A stretch of DNA of 64,000 nt from Lactifluus volemus (taxonomy: Eukaryota; Basidiomycota; Agaricomycetes; Russulales; Russulaceae). The stretch covers positions 1,612,001-1,676,000 of the forward strand of contig WTXI01000002.1 of assembly GCA_022376515.1 (NCBI GenBank). The letters run 5' to 3'. The translations under genes were made by a program, and so were the position numbers. Positions 38,062 through 53,030 of the stretch are shown here, one piece after another (within the stretch, counting starts at the first letter, position 1; each line of letters starts with the position of its first letter). Below the pieces are notes generated by a model. The model saw only the letters and a program-made list of their open reading frames with translations. It was not told the origin of the DNA and searched no databases.

Positions 38062-38999
38062 TCAACAGTCCGAATCTGACAACTCCATGTCTGACTCCAC
38101 GTCTTTCGGCACATCATCCGCCCTAGCAACCGGACCGTGGGGGGGCAAAGGTGGGGGCAGAGAGGTCGGAGGAGGCGGGACGTGCTCTGGATCGTGGAGA
38201 GCGCGAACCTCTCGTGCTGGACACCTATCGACCTTGTCTAATATGCGTTCCCAAAGTAGATGGCGTTCACTTGTGAAGGTGGAAGATGTCGTGGGAAAGA
38301 TGGGAGGGAGACGGGCGCCATTGTATATGGGAAGGAGATCACTAGAGAAATAGGTGATGGATACCTGGCCCAACGACGACCACGTTCTATGTCAACTTGC
38401 TTTGTCCGATCACGCCGCACGATGGAACTGTCTCGGAGGCATGCGACTTGTTGATTTCTTCATGACTCGAACTATGGAAGTGTCGTATCCCAACGTCAAA
38501 TGCTTCGACGGCGTCCTCACCAAAAATGGCCAGGGAATGGTCTCCATCTTCGAGATCAAGGGGCTCTGCGAATAAATTGTCGATCCGTTGGAGGACTTGT
38601 TCGCGAGGATCCTCTTCACTGAACCAACCAATCGGGTAACCCCAATCTGCCATGTTCTTGAGCCAGGGTAGTTCGGAACCTACATCGGTATCGCGAAGCC
38701 CGAGGGCCTCGCGTAACTTGGCCCCCTGACCTGACCGGGCTCAAAGCTCGCAAGCCACTGGCGTCGTTGGTTTACAAATTCTGTGGCGGCGGAAACTGTC
38801 ATTGGCTCAGGGAAGCGGACAGGCTTGAAGAAATTGTACATTTGACGTGAAAGCGTAATAAGCTCCATATTGTGGGGGACCAGGCAGGAAGAAACGGTGT
38901 GATATGCAGATCCGCAGTTAAAGCAGTGGCTGAGACCTTCATCCGGTGTCGATCCTTGCTCTTCGTCGGCTCCAAGAATGTTGGCGGTGCATCGCTCAT
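38062..38999 (-). CDS. Zinc-knuckle/PSP-domain protein, ZCCHC8-like (two or three apparent 1-nt deletions)
   Basis: Probably an RNA-processing protein: PSP domains occur in ZCCHC8 (exosome targeting) and SF3B2 (splicing). A CCHC knuckle is clear: CFNCGSAYHTVSSC (C-x2-C-x4-H-x4-C). Then comes LITLSRQMYNFFKPVRFPEP. A PSP-like motif follows: KLREALGLRDTDVG and LPWLKNMADWGYPIGW. The last part is YFSSDLLPIYNGARLPPIFP and an acidic tail ending ELSDSDC at 38062. One base is missing in the C-run 38722-38726 (between GQVRG and AKLREAL) and one near 38350-38354 (between RYPS and YFSS). I start at ATG 38999 (MSDAPPTFL), which implies a third missing base near 38975. The alternative ATG at 39132 keeps the first frame open but would overlap the glutaredoxin-like gene. 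Confidence 0.75.
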
Positions 39000-39067
39000 A
39001 AATTGGGGGTGATTGAAAATAGGGATAGTCGCTGGGGTGGCCCTGCTTGTCACTGAAAACCGAATAT

Positions 39068-39490
39068 TCAATTACAGCTGTTCTTTGGTACCCTCCCGAG
39101 TCCCGTGTGAGGTCGCCATGAATCCAGCGCATCGATCACTGTCTGTGCGTCCCAGCGCCTTTCGCAACTTCTTTGCCGTCGATGTGGAGAGCAGGAATCC
39201 ACCAGACATACTTCTTCTTCCAGTGTTCCTGTCCCGGGTCGTGGATGTTGACGATGTCAAGTTCAAAATCGCGCTGCAAAAACGTTAGTGTGGCACCGGA
39301 GAAATTGAGGGCTCTGTTGCCTACTGTTTGTCTGATTCTTGCTAATTCTGACTTGGCAGTCTGTGATATGATAACGTGAATGAGAGAAGATGGCCACGGC
39401 GGCAGTTAATCATACGTCACAAAGAGAGCAATTTTGGCCTGAATAGAGAGTCAATCGTGCGAGTCTTGGTACCAACTTGGAGATGGACAT
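39068..39490 (-). CDS. Glutaredoxin-like protein (DUF836/C5orf63 type; one apparent 1-nt deletion)
   Basis: A small thioredoxin-fold protein, probably thiol-disulfide exchange or glutathione-linked. ATG 39490 starts MSISKLVPRLARLTLYSGQN, with the CSLC dithiol motif (C-x2-C) near residue 25. Introns follow CSLCD and ARIRQT. The last exon reads RDFELDIVNIHDPGQEHWKK, KYVWWIPALHIDGKEVAKG, then RWDAQTVIDALDSWR. The proline in WIPAL is the cis-proline expected next to the active site. A base seems missing near 39157, between AKG and RWDAQT; without it the frame stops after GTHRQ. The product is about 110 residues, the usual size. Its start is 100 bp from the start of the CCCH gene on the other strand. 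Confidence 0.87.
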
Positions 39491-39590
39491 GCTGCACCGG
39501 GCCGGACGAGTTGACAGGTTGGAATTGCCAAGCGGCGGCGAGGTTGAACTGAACATTCGACGTAAGGAATACTACCTTAATGTAACTTCG
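39491..39590. promoter_or_regulatory. 100-bp divergent promoter
   Basis: The start codons of the glutaredoxin-like gene (minus) and the CCCH gene (plus) are only 100 bp apart, the tightest divergent pair in the window. No TATA box is clear. Confidence 0.4.
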
Positions 39591-42346
39591 ATGAATATTC
39601 CTGACCCGCCATGGAAGAAACCAAGTGATTTATTATGCTTTTCCCTTCTTTCTAAACCTTCGTTTGACGTTATTGTGCCTGACAGCTCGACCTTGCCCAT
39701 TTTATTCCCAAGGTCGTTGTGTCTTCGCCGAGTCCTGTGGTTTTCTACACGATGTCAAAGTTAAAAGGAGCCGTCCTGACTCTCACTCCTCTCGAGATTC
39801 TACGTCTTCGATGGGCCCCTTCGTCAAGCCGCCCCTCACTATCACAGTCCATTCACCTATAACCTCCTGCTCTCCCCCGCGTTCTCCTCGTATGGCCAGC
39901 CTTCTTTCTGCTCTTCAAGATATCATTGGGTCCGATTCTTCGGAGGGGGTAGAGTTCCCCGTTTTGACGGGAGAAGTGCTGTTGCTCGACGCTTCTCACC
40001 TTCCCCCCTCAGGTGCGGATGGCGTTTGCGGTGGGAAATCACAAAATGTGCATATTAATTGTGCAATGAATCCGTCGCCGCCACCCTGCAAGACAGGTCA
40101 TGTTGATAACGAGGAAGACTTCCGCGATGAAACTTCGTGTTCTATTAACAAAGACATGCCAAGCGATGCCGCCTCTCCGCCCGGCCTTCTATCCCCGGTG
40201 CAGATAGGTTCGGTCCCTCCCATTCCATTCCCTCATGCAGGATTAGGTGTTGCTCTGGCCCGTGATGACTCAGATGACTCTGGTTATGCCGAAACTTGGG
40301 TCGGTCCGACACCGTTTTCACTTTCTCCTCCACAGTCGAACCAGCCAAACTCGACTCTGGATTTGCTGTCATCCCCGTTCGGTTCCCCTTTTTTCTCTCG
40401 CATACTCGCCAAGAAAATGCCTCCTTCTCCCGGTCATCAGTACACTAGTCTCCCTGTACATTGTGATTCCATCGACATCGATTCCCCACCTTCTTTTGTA
40501 AACTGTCCACCACATATCTCCCCTGCGCACGCCTCTCCGCCTTGCTCTCTTTCATCCGGACAGGGAGGTGCAGAAGGTGCTGATCCAAGCACTACGGTAC
40601 TTGATGGGTTGGAGTGTATGTTGGTCAAGACTTCTTCAGAAAGTCTCTTGTTTCCCTTACCCCCTGGAGAGGTTCATGTCCTTAAAACCCCCTTATCCAT
40701 GGCATCTTATGAGAGACCCGCTGACCCTCAGCTCGCTGTTGATAAGAACTTGGAGGAAGATTCTTCAGGCACACAAGAAAAGGATGCATCATACGTGGTT
40801 GAAGAAACAGTCAGAAATTCCTCAATCTCGGGACAACTTACACTGGCAGAGACCAGTTATGTTGAAGACCCTTCACCTTCCCTTACACCACCGGTGAACA
40901 CAACGTCACGTCACCTCTCAGCCCTGCAATAGCCTTGCAATCACCAATATCAATAAGAAATTCATTGGAAGACGAAGAATTTGACTATGAAGCTCTGTAT
41001 CAATCGTTAATCATGTCACCGGAGGATGTGGCATCGAAACGTCTGTCATCCGTCTCCCTGCCCTCCCCCCGGGGCTTGCCGTCGAGAACCGCGTCAACAC
41101 ATTTGCCCCGCCGCTCTACATCCGCACCCGTTGATATACCAGACTCAACCGTCGACGGGCTTCCATGGTCGTGTCATCGGGATTTGGGAATCACGCCTGT
41201 TTTGCTGTCTGATAATGCTACGCGCACTTCTAGTCCATTGTCAGAGTCTATATCTTCCGGTCCAAGCGAGGCCGACGCCTCTGCGCCGTCTGTTAACAGG
41301 AGTCCCGTCTCTCTTTCTGGGTCGGATTTTGTGGCCCATGCTTCCCCATCGGCCTCCTCATCGAAACACTCTCGATTTTCTGCAATCCAGTCACCCCCGA
41401 GGTCTGCACCCATCCCTGGACCTTCAAGTGCAGTTTCATCCAGTCTTAACGGTCGTCATGATCCGGAGCTCGTTAAGAGTGAATGGAATCGTGTATCCAC
41501 GTCGAGAAAGGTTCCTTTCGGCTTTCGTAGCTCCTTAGTATGTCGATCTCCTTATTTTGACTGAGTTGTAAGTTGATATTATTTTGCAGATACAGCCTGA
41601 TGGAGGTCCACTGTCTCCAGTCGCACTTAAGACCCGGAAGCGTCCAAGTGCCTTGACGTTTTTTCCTCCTGTTCCACTGATTGATCGGTTCGAGATGCCT
41701 GGCAGTGCCCGCAGTTGGTCAACTGAAGCATCGCAGTCAAAGCCAAGCTGGCCTCGACCGCTTCATCTTGTATGATCACCTCAGATATAATTAGTTTTTC
41801 TATCCATACTGATAGCGTACACAGTCTCGCCCTTCTGAAACAATATCCGCGATTCATTGCTCTACCCCATATAGAGAACCTCTCACGTCTGCAATCAACA
41901 AGCTTTCTGATCCATCTAACTCTCAACGTCGTTCGGTAAGCAGAGGTGTTGCATTTGACACGCAGTCTTTTATGAACTCAAAACAAACAAAATAGCTTTC
42001 TTCCTCACCTTTGCATTCTTCACAATATGATCCAATTCACAGCACCCGCTATCCCCGATATTACATTCCGAGCTTATCCCCACACGACACTCCACGATCA
42101 GCTCCAATATCTCACATAGAAACATGGCGCAATTTCCCCATCTCAACGCTGAATCTAGCGTCGAGCACGGACGTTCAACGAGTTGTCCTCCTGAGCAACC
42201 AAGCATTACCGGCGACGACGCGTCAGAGAACGGGGATCCGCTTCGTACTTTTACCCGAGGCCAGTACCTCTTCCTCCTGCACAGCATGCTCTGCGATCAG
42301 AGTCTTCCCGACTTTCCCTCGCCTCCTCTTCATCGGCGGTGCCTGA
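39591..42346 (+). CDS. CCCH zinc-finger protein with long disordered tail (one apparent 1-nt deletion)
   Basis: Probably an RNA-binding regulator. ATG 39591 gives MNIPDPPWKKP, an intron (39625-39685) and then TRPCPFYSQGRCVFAESCGF with LH: one C-x7-C-x5-C-x3-H zinc finger, the usual RNA-contacting type. The rest, over 700 residues, is Ser/Pro-rich and low in hydrophobics, with SP/TP sites. A stop at 40932 lies just after a frame change near 40901-40915; the continuing frame (SPISIRNSLEDEEFDYEALY) runs to a donor near 41536. Later exons start near 41590 (IQPDGGPLSPVALKTRKRPS), 41825 (SRPSETISAIHC) and 41996. The final frame stays open to 42346, overlapping the start of the next gene at 42124, so the true end may be near 42120 if another base is missing. 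No partner is known. Confidence 0.75.
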
Positions 42347-43937
42347 ACTCAACTTGATGTTTGCTATCGCTAGCGACAACGCAAAGTCGGTCCATGATGT
42401 GCTCGAGCATGCTCGTGCCGATCCAAATGAGCCTATCGGACCTCAGTCCGCGTTAGCGTTCGCCCTTACAAACGAGCGTCTATCACACAAACTCGACATT
42501 GTGAAAGCACTCCTCGCCCATGGGGCGGATCCTGCTGCACTCCGCAATCCTGAGCTCAACCCCCCGCTGCGGAGTTCTTCGGGTGACGATGCAATGCCCC
42601 TATCACCACCCCTAACTACGACTCGGGAGGCAATGGATCCAGCCACGCGGTAAGTCTCAACCTCGCACTAGCAGCCGTGTTGATCTGGCTCATATGCGGG
42701 AAGATACTACGTTCCCGGGCCGATGCCCTGCAAACGCGTCAACTGTCCGCACTCCTCCGCAAACATCTTTCCGCTCGTTGGACCGCGTTCGCTACGACAT
42801 CGTCGGACAGGATCAAGTTTTTGAGCAGTTGTTCGCCGTGTTACACCAGCATTCTAGGGCTCATTCGGTGTCGCCTCTTGTCTTCTTGCTTTGTGGTAAG
42901 TGTATTTGCATCCTTTAGACGGGATGGGTTGAACGTCAAAGTGCCTTGTTAGGGCCCAGTGGACACGGCAAGAGCTTTCTAGCCCGGAGTTGTACGTCTG
43001 TCCTCCAGCGTCTTCACCACGCTTTGTGTGAGCTGAACATGTTGCCCAGTCGGCTCTCTTCTTGGGGTCCCAACTCATACAGTGAATGTAACGACCTTAC
43101 GGTCTACGCATGATTTATGGGATTCGTATTCAATGAGCCCCTACGAGGTATGAGTTACTTCAGTAAATCACCTACTGCATGCATTATTTTTTTCCACAGG
43201 AGTGTCTTCGACCACACTTTCTCAGTTTCTGCTAGAAAATGAGGGCAAGCGATGTGTGGTGGTTATAGATGTGCGAAGCCAGCGTCTTGTTGTCCTTTCC
43301 AAGAGGTCTAACGATGAATTGATTCTGCAGGAGATAGAGAAGGTAGAAGAACCCAAATTCTTACACTCACTCTTAATGCCCTGGGAGCTCGGTAAGACAA
43401 TTGCTGAGCTAGAATCTTTCCCCTTTTGTAATGTGGGGAATTACTAGGACGCTACTCGCCACAAGCAGGCCATCGTCACATCGACGTTCGCCAAGTGATT
43501 TGGCTTGGCACATCAAACATTGGTCAGGATTTGGTGTTTGAATTCTGCGATGCGTTGTCAGGGCGAGCTGTTACACGTGAAGAATATCAGGACCTCGTTC
43601 GCCTTTTACGACCAAAAATATCCAAGAATCTTGGGGTGCGTGAAATTTGGCTCTGCCGAATATTTTGCATGGTTACCATCCTTATCCCCAGGCTTCTTTA
43701 TGTTCACGTGTGACCACCTTGCTTCCCTTTGTGCCATTTAATGAGACTGAGCTGATGGCAATTGCAACTGAGGCGTTCTATACCCTCGGCGGAGAAAATG
43801 CTCCCTTGGTCTCCTCCGATAACATAGAGCGGGTATCACGCCAAGCGATCGAATCCTACATCCCTGAGGAGGGTGCACGCTCGCTTCATCGTGCTGTTAC
43901 TTCACTTCTGGTAGACATACCCGAACTTTTAGAATAA
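42124..43937 (+). CDS. Ankyrin-repeat protein with one ClpB/Hsp100-type AAA+ domain (one apparent 1-nt deletion)
   Basis: A disaggregase-like ATPase with the architecture of animal CLPB/Skd3: ankyrin repeats plus a single ClpB-type ATPase module, unlike Hsp104 or Hsp78 with two. ATG 42124 starts MAQFPHLNAESSVEHGR. RGQYLFLLHSMLCDQSLP leads to an ankyrin region (LNLMFAIASDNAKSVHDVLE, ALTNERLSHKLDIVKALLAH, GADPAALRNPE). The ATPase part begins RVRYDIVGQDQVFEQLF. Walker A is CGPSGHGKSFLARS, spliced inside; Walker B is VVVIDEIEKVE, also split by an intron; sensor 1 is IWLGTSNIG; sensor 2 is GARSLHRAVTSLL. It ends at 43937. One base is missing near 42320 (FPS to SSSSAVPELN). I see no mitochondrial presequence. 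Chaperone activity is inferred from the fold only. Confidence 0.82.
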
Positions 43938-44737
43938 AGCAGTACATAATCTTCGTCCTTCCATTTTCGTTGAGGGTCTGAACGCATGGTAGTGGCAGAA
44001 GGCTTGCCTCCGAGGCTCCGTGGTTGTGTGACGAAACTCGAGGATCCCACCCCGGGTCATGTGACCAAAGTCCATTCGGTCATATGTGATTACCAACTGG
44101 GGATGATGCTGTGCAGATGGAGCACTATCTTAAACTGTCGAGATCGTTGGTAGGCAAAGTGACAACCAGACGATTTTTTTTTGCCATCTGCAACTCCAAG
44201 CGTGTCACCTGGTCAACCGATGGGGCATATTACACCGAATTTGTGCCGAGCACCTGACAACGGGATACTTCTTCGAAGGGTCCAGATACTCGGAAAATCG
44301 ACAAGTGAGTACGGTAACTTATCGACAACAGGATGTGGTACGTGGGACTGTCAAAGCGATCGGCGTTGTCATTGTGGCAGCAGCAAGCGCTAGGAACCAC
44401 TAGTAGTACTAGTAAGTGCGTGTGGACGAGTTCGTTGACCTGGCCTACAAAACAGCACTGGTAACTGCAAGGCAAAGAACGCCACGTTTGATGCTTATGG
44501 GTTGTGGTAAGCGCCAGGACCGCATTTGAGGCTCGCCTTGACATAACTTACGCGATCAATCGGTTGAACCTAATCATAGACAGCTCACGGCGCAGTTAGG
44601 TGAGGGCTATGTATACTCGCTCGCGTCAAGCGTTAAGGACCTATTCAACTTTCACCTCTTTTCACTCTCTATTCTTCCCTTCCCTTTCTATATCTATATC
44701 TATTTTTTTTTCCTCTCCTGCCTTCCCCCTCCCTTAT
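43938..44737. other. Intergenic stretch
   Basis: About 800 bp with no recognised gene. A perfect palindrome ACTAGTA-G-TACTAGT lies at 44399-44413. CT-rich DNA (44650-44732) leads to the next ATG. Confidence 0.4.
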
Positions 44738-45735
44738 ATGATGCCCCTTCCAGTCAGGCACTTTGCTCGCAGTGTTGAAACCGACATATCTGCAAATTCG
44801 ACGAGCACACCTGTGCCATCTTCTGGCCCACCCCCGATCCTGCTTTCCACTTCAATCAGGTCATTAATATGGGTTCTCACTGCGCTCGGGGCTGTCCTCG
44901 TTGGTTCGTAATCCTGCATTTGGTTGCAGCTTCTCGGTTTGATTAAGCCTACTTATATCTAGCTGTCGTCGCTTGGAAGCTACGCTCTAGATACACGCGT
45001 AGAAAGGCTCGCGCCATTTCTATTAGGTATACAAGGTCAGACAAGTCGAGCCTAGATTCCTTGATGGATTCAAAGGTCGTCTATGTGTCCAACGAGATCA
45101 TTTCATCGCCTTTCCCATTGAAACCTGCTGTCGGATGGGAACCACAAATTCGAAACGTCACTCTTCCATCGGATGTCACCGTTCCTCCTGTTGCCTACAC
45201 TCGTTCTCCAAATTTAGAGGATGAATTACCTCCTACTCCAAACAGTGGCCCTTCGCTGTCGCTGGTATCCTCTCCACCTAACGTTTATCGCACCGAGGGA
45301 CTTCAGTTTGTATCAGTTCCTCCAACGCCACCAGAATCAGCTTTCCATGACATTTCACCCCCTACTCCCATGTCTAAGAGTACCTGCAGGAGTTCCTACG
45401 CTACCACTCCCGAGGCCGTGTCGTTTGACTTGTCGCCCATTCCAAGCCCACGGTCCTCGTCTTTCTCTCCCACTTCGGGTACGCTCAAGTCCTCACTCCT
45501 GCCCGCTTTTGCAACCGCGTTCTCTCCAAAATCGCTTCCGCGGCTCATGCTGGTCAAGATCAACTTCAATCCGACCCGCGATGACGAGCTCGCGGTGCGC
45601 TCGGGCGAGACTTTGCATCTCATCAAGGAGTTTGAGGACGAGTGGTGCCTGGTACAACGTGTTGGCCGCGGCAAGGCGGAATTGGGTGTCATCCCACGCT
45701 TCTGTCTGGTTGAACGCCCACGCGTCAGAGTCTGA
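44738..45735 (+). CDS. Single-pass membrane protein with C-terminal SH3 domain
   Basis: Possibly a membrane-bound scaffold, as Fus1 or Sho1 in yeast, but I cannot assign orthology. ATG 44738 starts MMPLPVRHFARS, then a Ser/Thr/Pro-rich short outer part, then a transmembrane helix SIRSLIWVLTALGAVLV. An intron (GTTCGT donor near 44904 to 44962) leads to AVVAWKLRSRYTRRKARA, a basic stop-transfer. A Ser/Pro-rich linker of about 150 residues contains many SP sites and PPTPP runs. The end carries an SH3 domain: FNPTRDDELAVRSGETLHLI, KEFEDEWCLVQRVGRG, GVIPRFCLVERP, with the ALYD-like start replaced and the conserved E-D-W-C and G-V-I-P present. Ends at 45735. Confidence 0.72.
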
Positions 45736-47127
45736 CACTCTCGGGTTTCACCTTCACCGACGCAGTTAGATGCAGGCACATTCGATAACCTAGATTCCTC
45801 GACACCCCCCACGCAACACGCGTTGTACCGGTCGCTGGAACGTCAATACTGGCGTTGACGACACAGCTATGTTTCTGTATCCCATACTCCGACACTTCTG
45901 TCCCTCATTTCATTCGAGTCATTGTATTCCCTTGGTGAGTACTGTTGTTGAGCTAGACTGAGTCTATATATTATTTCACTGGGTGCATTATGCATCAAAT
46001 CGTTACTTCTTCTGTTCCTGCTAGTCAGATCATGGCGACTCTTGATCTTCTCTTGCCGAGGATCGCTACGTACGAGCCACACATTGATTGCGTAGTCGTA
46101 TGATGTATGAGGGCATGTATGTACCAAACTTGATGCATACATGTGTACAATATAGAACCCCTTCAGCTCCTTGTTCCTGCCAGCAATTCTACTGGGAAAC
46201 GAGCAATTTACGGAGAAGCATATGAAAGGTACGTTCAAGTTTTTCAGCCATTACGGAACCGAATGAACGCTGTCATCACGTCACGCGCCCGCGGAGCGTT
46301 TTTTTTTTAATTGGATGCCCGTCGTTCACCGTGACTACGGACCAGACCGCCTGACCTGTTACCTGCCTACTGTATGTCAGGGCCATCATGCAGACTTTAA
46401 AAAAAATGTCAGGGTCATGATTGCCACGTCGCGTGTTGACGCGTGACGGATCAACGATTACCTCAACGCTTTATTATGGTGAATCTTGTGCGGACTGCGG
46501 AGTGTGTGGTTCTTCTCTAACGTGCAGCAGTCACCTCCTTGTCTACACTGGCACAGACTGCGCAGCTGTTCTCTAATGTGCAGCAGAGATGTATTGTCTG
46601 CCAAACTCCTTCAGCATATCTCGGTACTATTTTGCGTTCTCTCCGGTTCCGTCTATGCAAAGTAACATGGTCTGCGTGTCATTTTCCGCGGTGCTCAGCT
46701 GATAATTCCGATTGGTGTTCATGCTGCTTACTCACTTGAGTTGCTTCCGTGATGATCGCTCTGTCTTACTGTGTCCACAACTGTATTGTGTATCGCGTTC
46801 TGCTTAATTAAGGTCATCCACAGCAACGTTTGCTCGCGCTCTTTCTCAACACACAGCCATGTATTGCACATCCTCATACATCCTCCAATCCCCCATGGTA
46901 GATCTCCACTAAAACCAGTGATTGTAAGACCCGGTGATTGTTCGCACCAACGAAGTGATTCAATAATTGAGCAATCTTCACTATTGTGAGTTGTTTTGTA
47001 ATCGTGTGATTTTTCCCCATCTGCGTCGGCGTGACTGAATATCCGTGCGATGCACGGGCCACGCTAGTGCCAGTGGGGTGATATAACAAAATGTATGTAT
47101 TTTAGGATGGTCGTAAGTATGGACTGT
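45736..47127. other. Long intergenic stretch with short direct repeats
   Basis: About 1.4 kb without a recognised gene. Short open frames, including one of 123 codons on the minus strand (45867-46238), resemble nothing I know. An 18-bp direct repeat (TTCTCTAAYGTGCAGCAG) occurs at 46513-46530 and 46569-46586. A shorter repeat around TGTCAGGG occurs at about 46376 and 46408. It may contain regulatory or small-RNA sequence, but I cannot show it. Confidence 0.4.
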
Positions 47128-48008
47128 CTATAGTTGGTCTTCCGGCCATTGCGACTTCCGTTTATACCTAGCTTGATCTCTTAGCCACTGTTTCACAAAT
47201 TGTCAGCAGAAAGCAAGAGGTGAGGTGGACGGGCAAGTCCCACCTGTCTATACTGATGAAGAGAGCCAATTTTTCGCCTGTCAAACACGTTCAGTACAGT
47301 AAACTAGGGAAAAGGGCCACGTCACCATAGAAATCAGGCACCGGATTAGTGGCACTCTGGGCCCTCGGGTCCACGCGATTTCTGACGATATGCTGGTGGA
47401 ACTCACGGTCTCGTGCCTCGATGAGAGCCATGGTGCGTCGGTGTGTTACGCGCCAGAGAGTCGAACCCATTATTGGACCAACGAGGTATCCCGCACCTAA
47501 GTACGGGAAAGGGAGTGAGTGAGTGAGTTGGCGTGAGTAAAATGTGTACGTGCCCATGCAACCCAATGTCGCGCCGCCGAAAAAGAGAAGCGGATCTATA
47601 CCCTGTGGTGATGTGAATGGTACAGTATGCGAACGACATGGGTCAGTCGCACCATGATAGGCTTCGTTGCGTCTAATTCCATCGATCCAAAGTAGGCCGC
47701 ACCGCCCGCCAAACCTGCCAGCACGCATGGTACTGTCAATGCCTGAAAGGTGAAATCCTCAGTTACCCAGTCTCAAACGCCAACTCGGACGACAAAGGAA
47801 GGGCTTACTATTTCCCATTTCCGCTTGCTCCGTCGGATGGCGAGATACTCGGACCACGGCAAAGAGTCTTTAGCCACGCGCGGACACCGGTGGACTTGAG
47901 GCGAATTGATGGAGGCACATATCTCGGAACATTTTTTGCGAGGATAGTAGTTCTCTGTGAGAGACAATGCAAGGCCGCTGGCGGGTTCCGAAAGGAACAA
48001 GTCGCCAT
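47128..48008 (-). CDS. PAM17: Pam17, presequence translocase-associated motor subunit (two apparent 1-nt deletions)
   Basis: A mitochondrial inner membrane protein that helps assemble the Tim44/Hsp70 import motor. The ATG at 48008 starts MATCSFRNPPAALHCLSQRT, which is rich in Arg/Ser/Leu with no acidic residues: a good presequence. Then DSLPWSEYLAIRRSKRKWEI, LTVPCVLAGLAGGAAYFGSM (helix 1), PIMGIDPLLFFGGATLGCMG (helix 2), YLVGPIMGSTLWR, IEARDREFHQHIVRNRVDP, ATNPVPDFYGEKIGSLHQYR and WLRDQARYKRKS, ending at 47128. One base is missing in the T-run near 47869-47871 and one in the T-run 47270-47274, each joining conserved blocks. The intron in helix 2 starts with GC (GCACGTACAC) and contains a GAGT microsatellite. 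The pair Pam17/SNF2 shares a 134-bp divergent promoter. Confidence 0.92.
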
Positions 48009-48142
48009 CGCAGTTATTCGATAGATTTAACTTTGGTGCAAGGTTGCCGAATTCTGAAGCACGTGCGTTCTCCCGCGACATTCCGAGTCCGTAAGCGGCT
48101 CCGAGTTGTCATCCCAGCGGCGCCGTGGCTCGCTCAGAAACC
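48009..48142. promoter_or_regulatory. 134-bp divergent promoter
   Basis: Only 134 bp separate the Pam17 start (minus) from the SNF2 start (plus). The two genes should share or compete for promoter elements. No TATA-like run is seen. Confidence 0.4.
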
Positions 48143-52670
<4,528 letters not shown>

Positions 52671-53030
52671 AGTTTTTTTTTTTCTTGTACTACAGTACTA
52701 CATGTACGATACTACTACCCCGCATTCTAGTTACCCCATGCCAGCCAGTCTGATGCCCTGGGTTGTGAGCTTTAAAGTTGTGATGTGTCATTCCCCGGCT
52801 ATCACCGCGTCGTCCAGATGCTGTCAAATTTAAGAAAGGGAGACGTCCAAAAAAAAAAAAAAACGTCGGCATAGTACGCGAACTCAATAGCGACGTCACC
52901 CTCCCCGTGATGTCGTTATTTACAATGCTGCACTGCATATTATATTGTATCACCGTGACAATTTCGTTAGAATCATGAGTGTGTAATCATATCATATACA
53001 AAAGCGCGCGGTCAAAAATAAAACAACAGG
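52671..53030. other. Intergenic stretch between converging genes
   Basis: 360 bp between the ends of the SNF2 gene and the flippase gene. Contains an A-run at 52850-52863 and a T-run after the SNF2 stop, as expected for 3' flanks. No gene seen. Confidence 0.5.
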
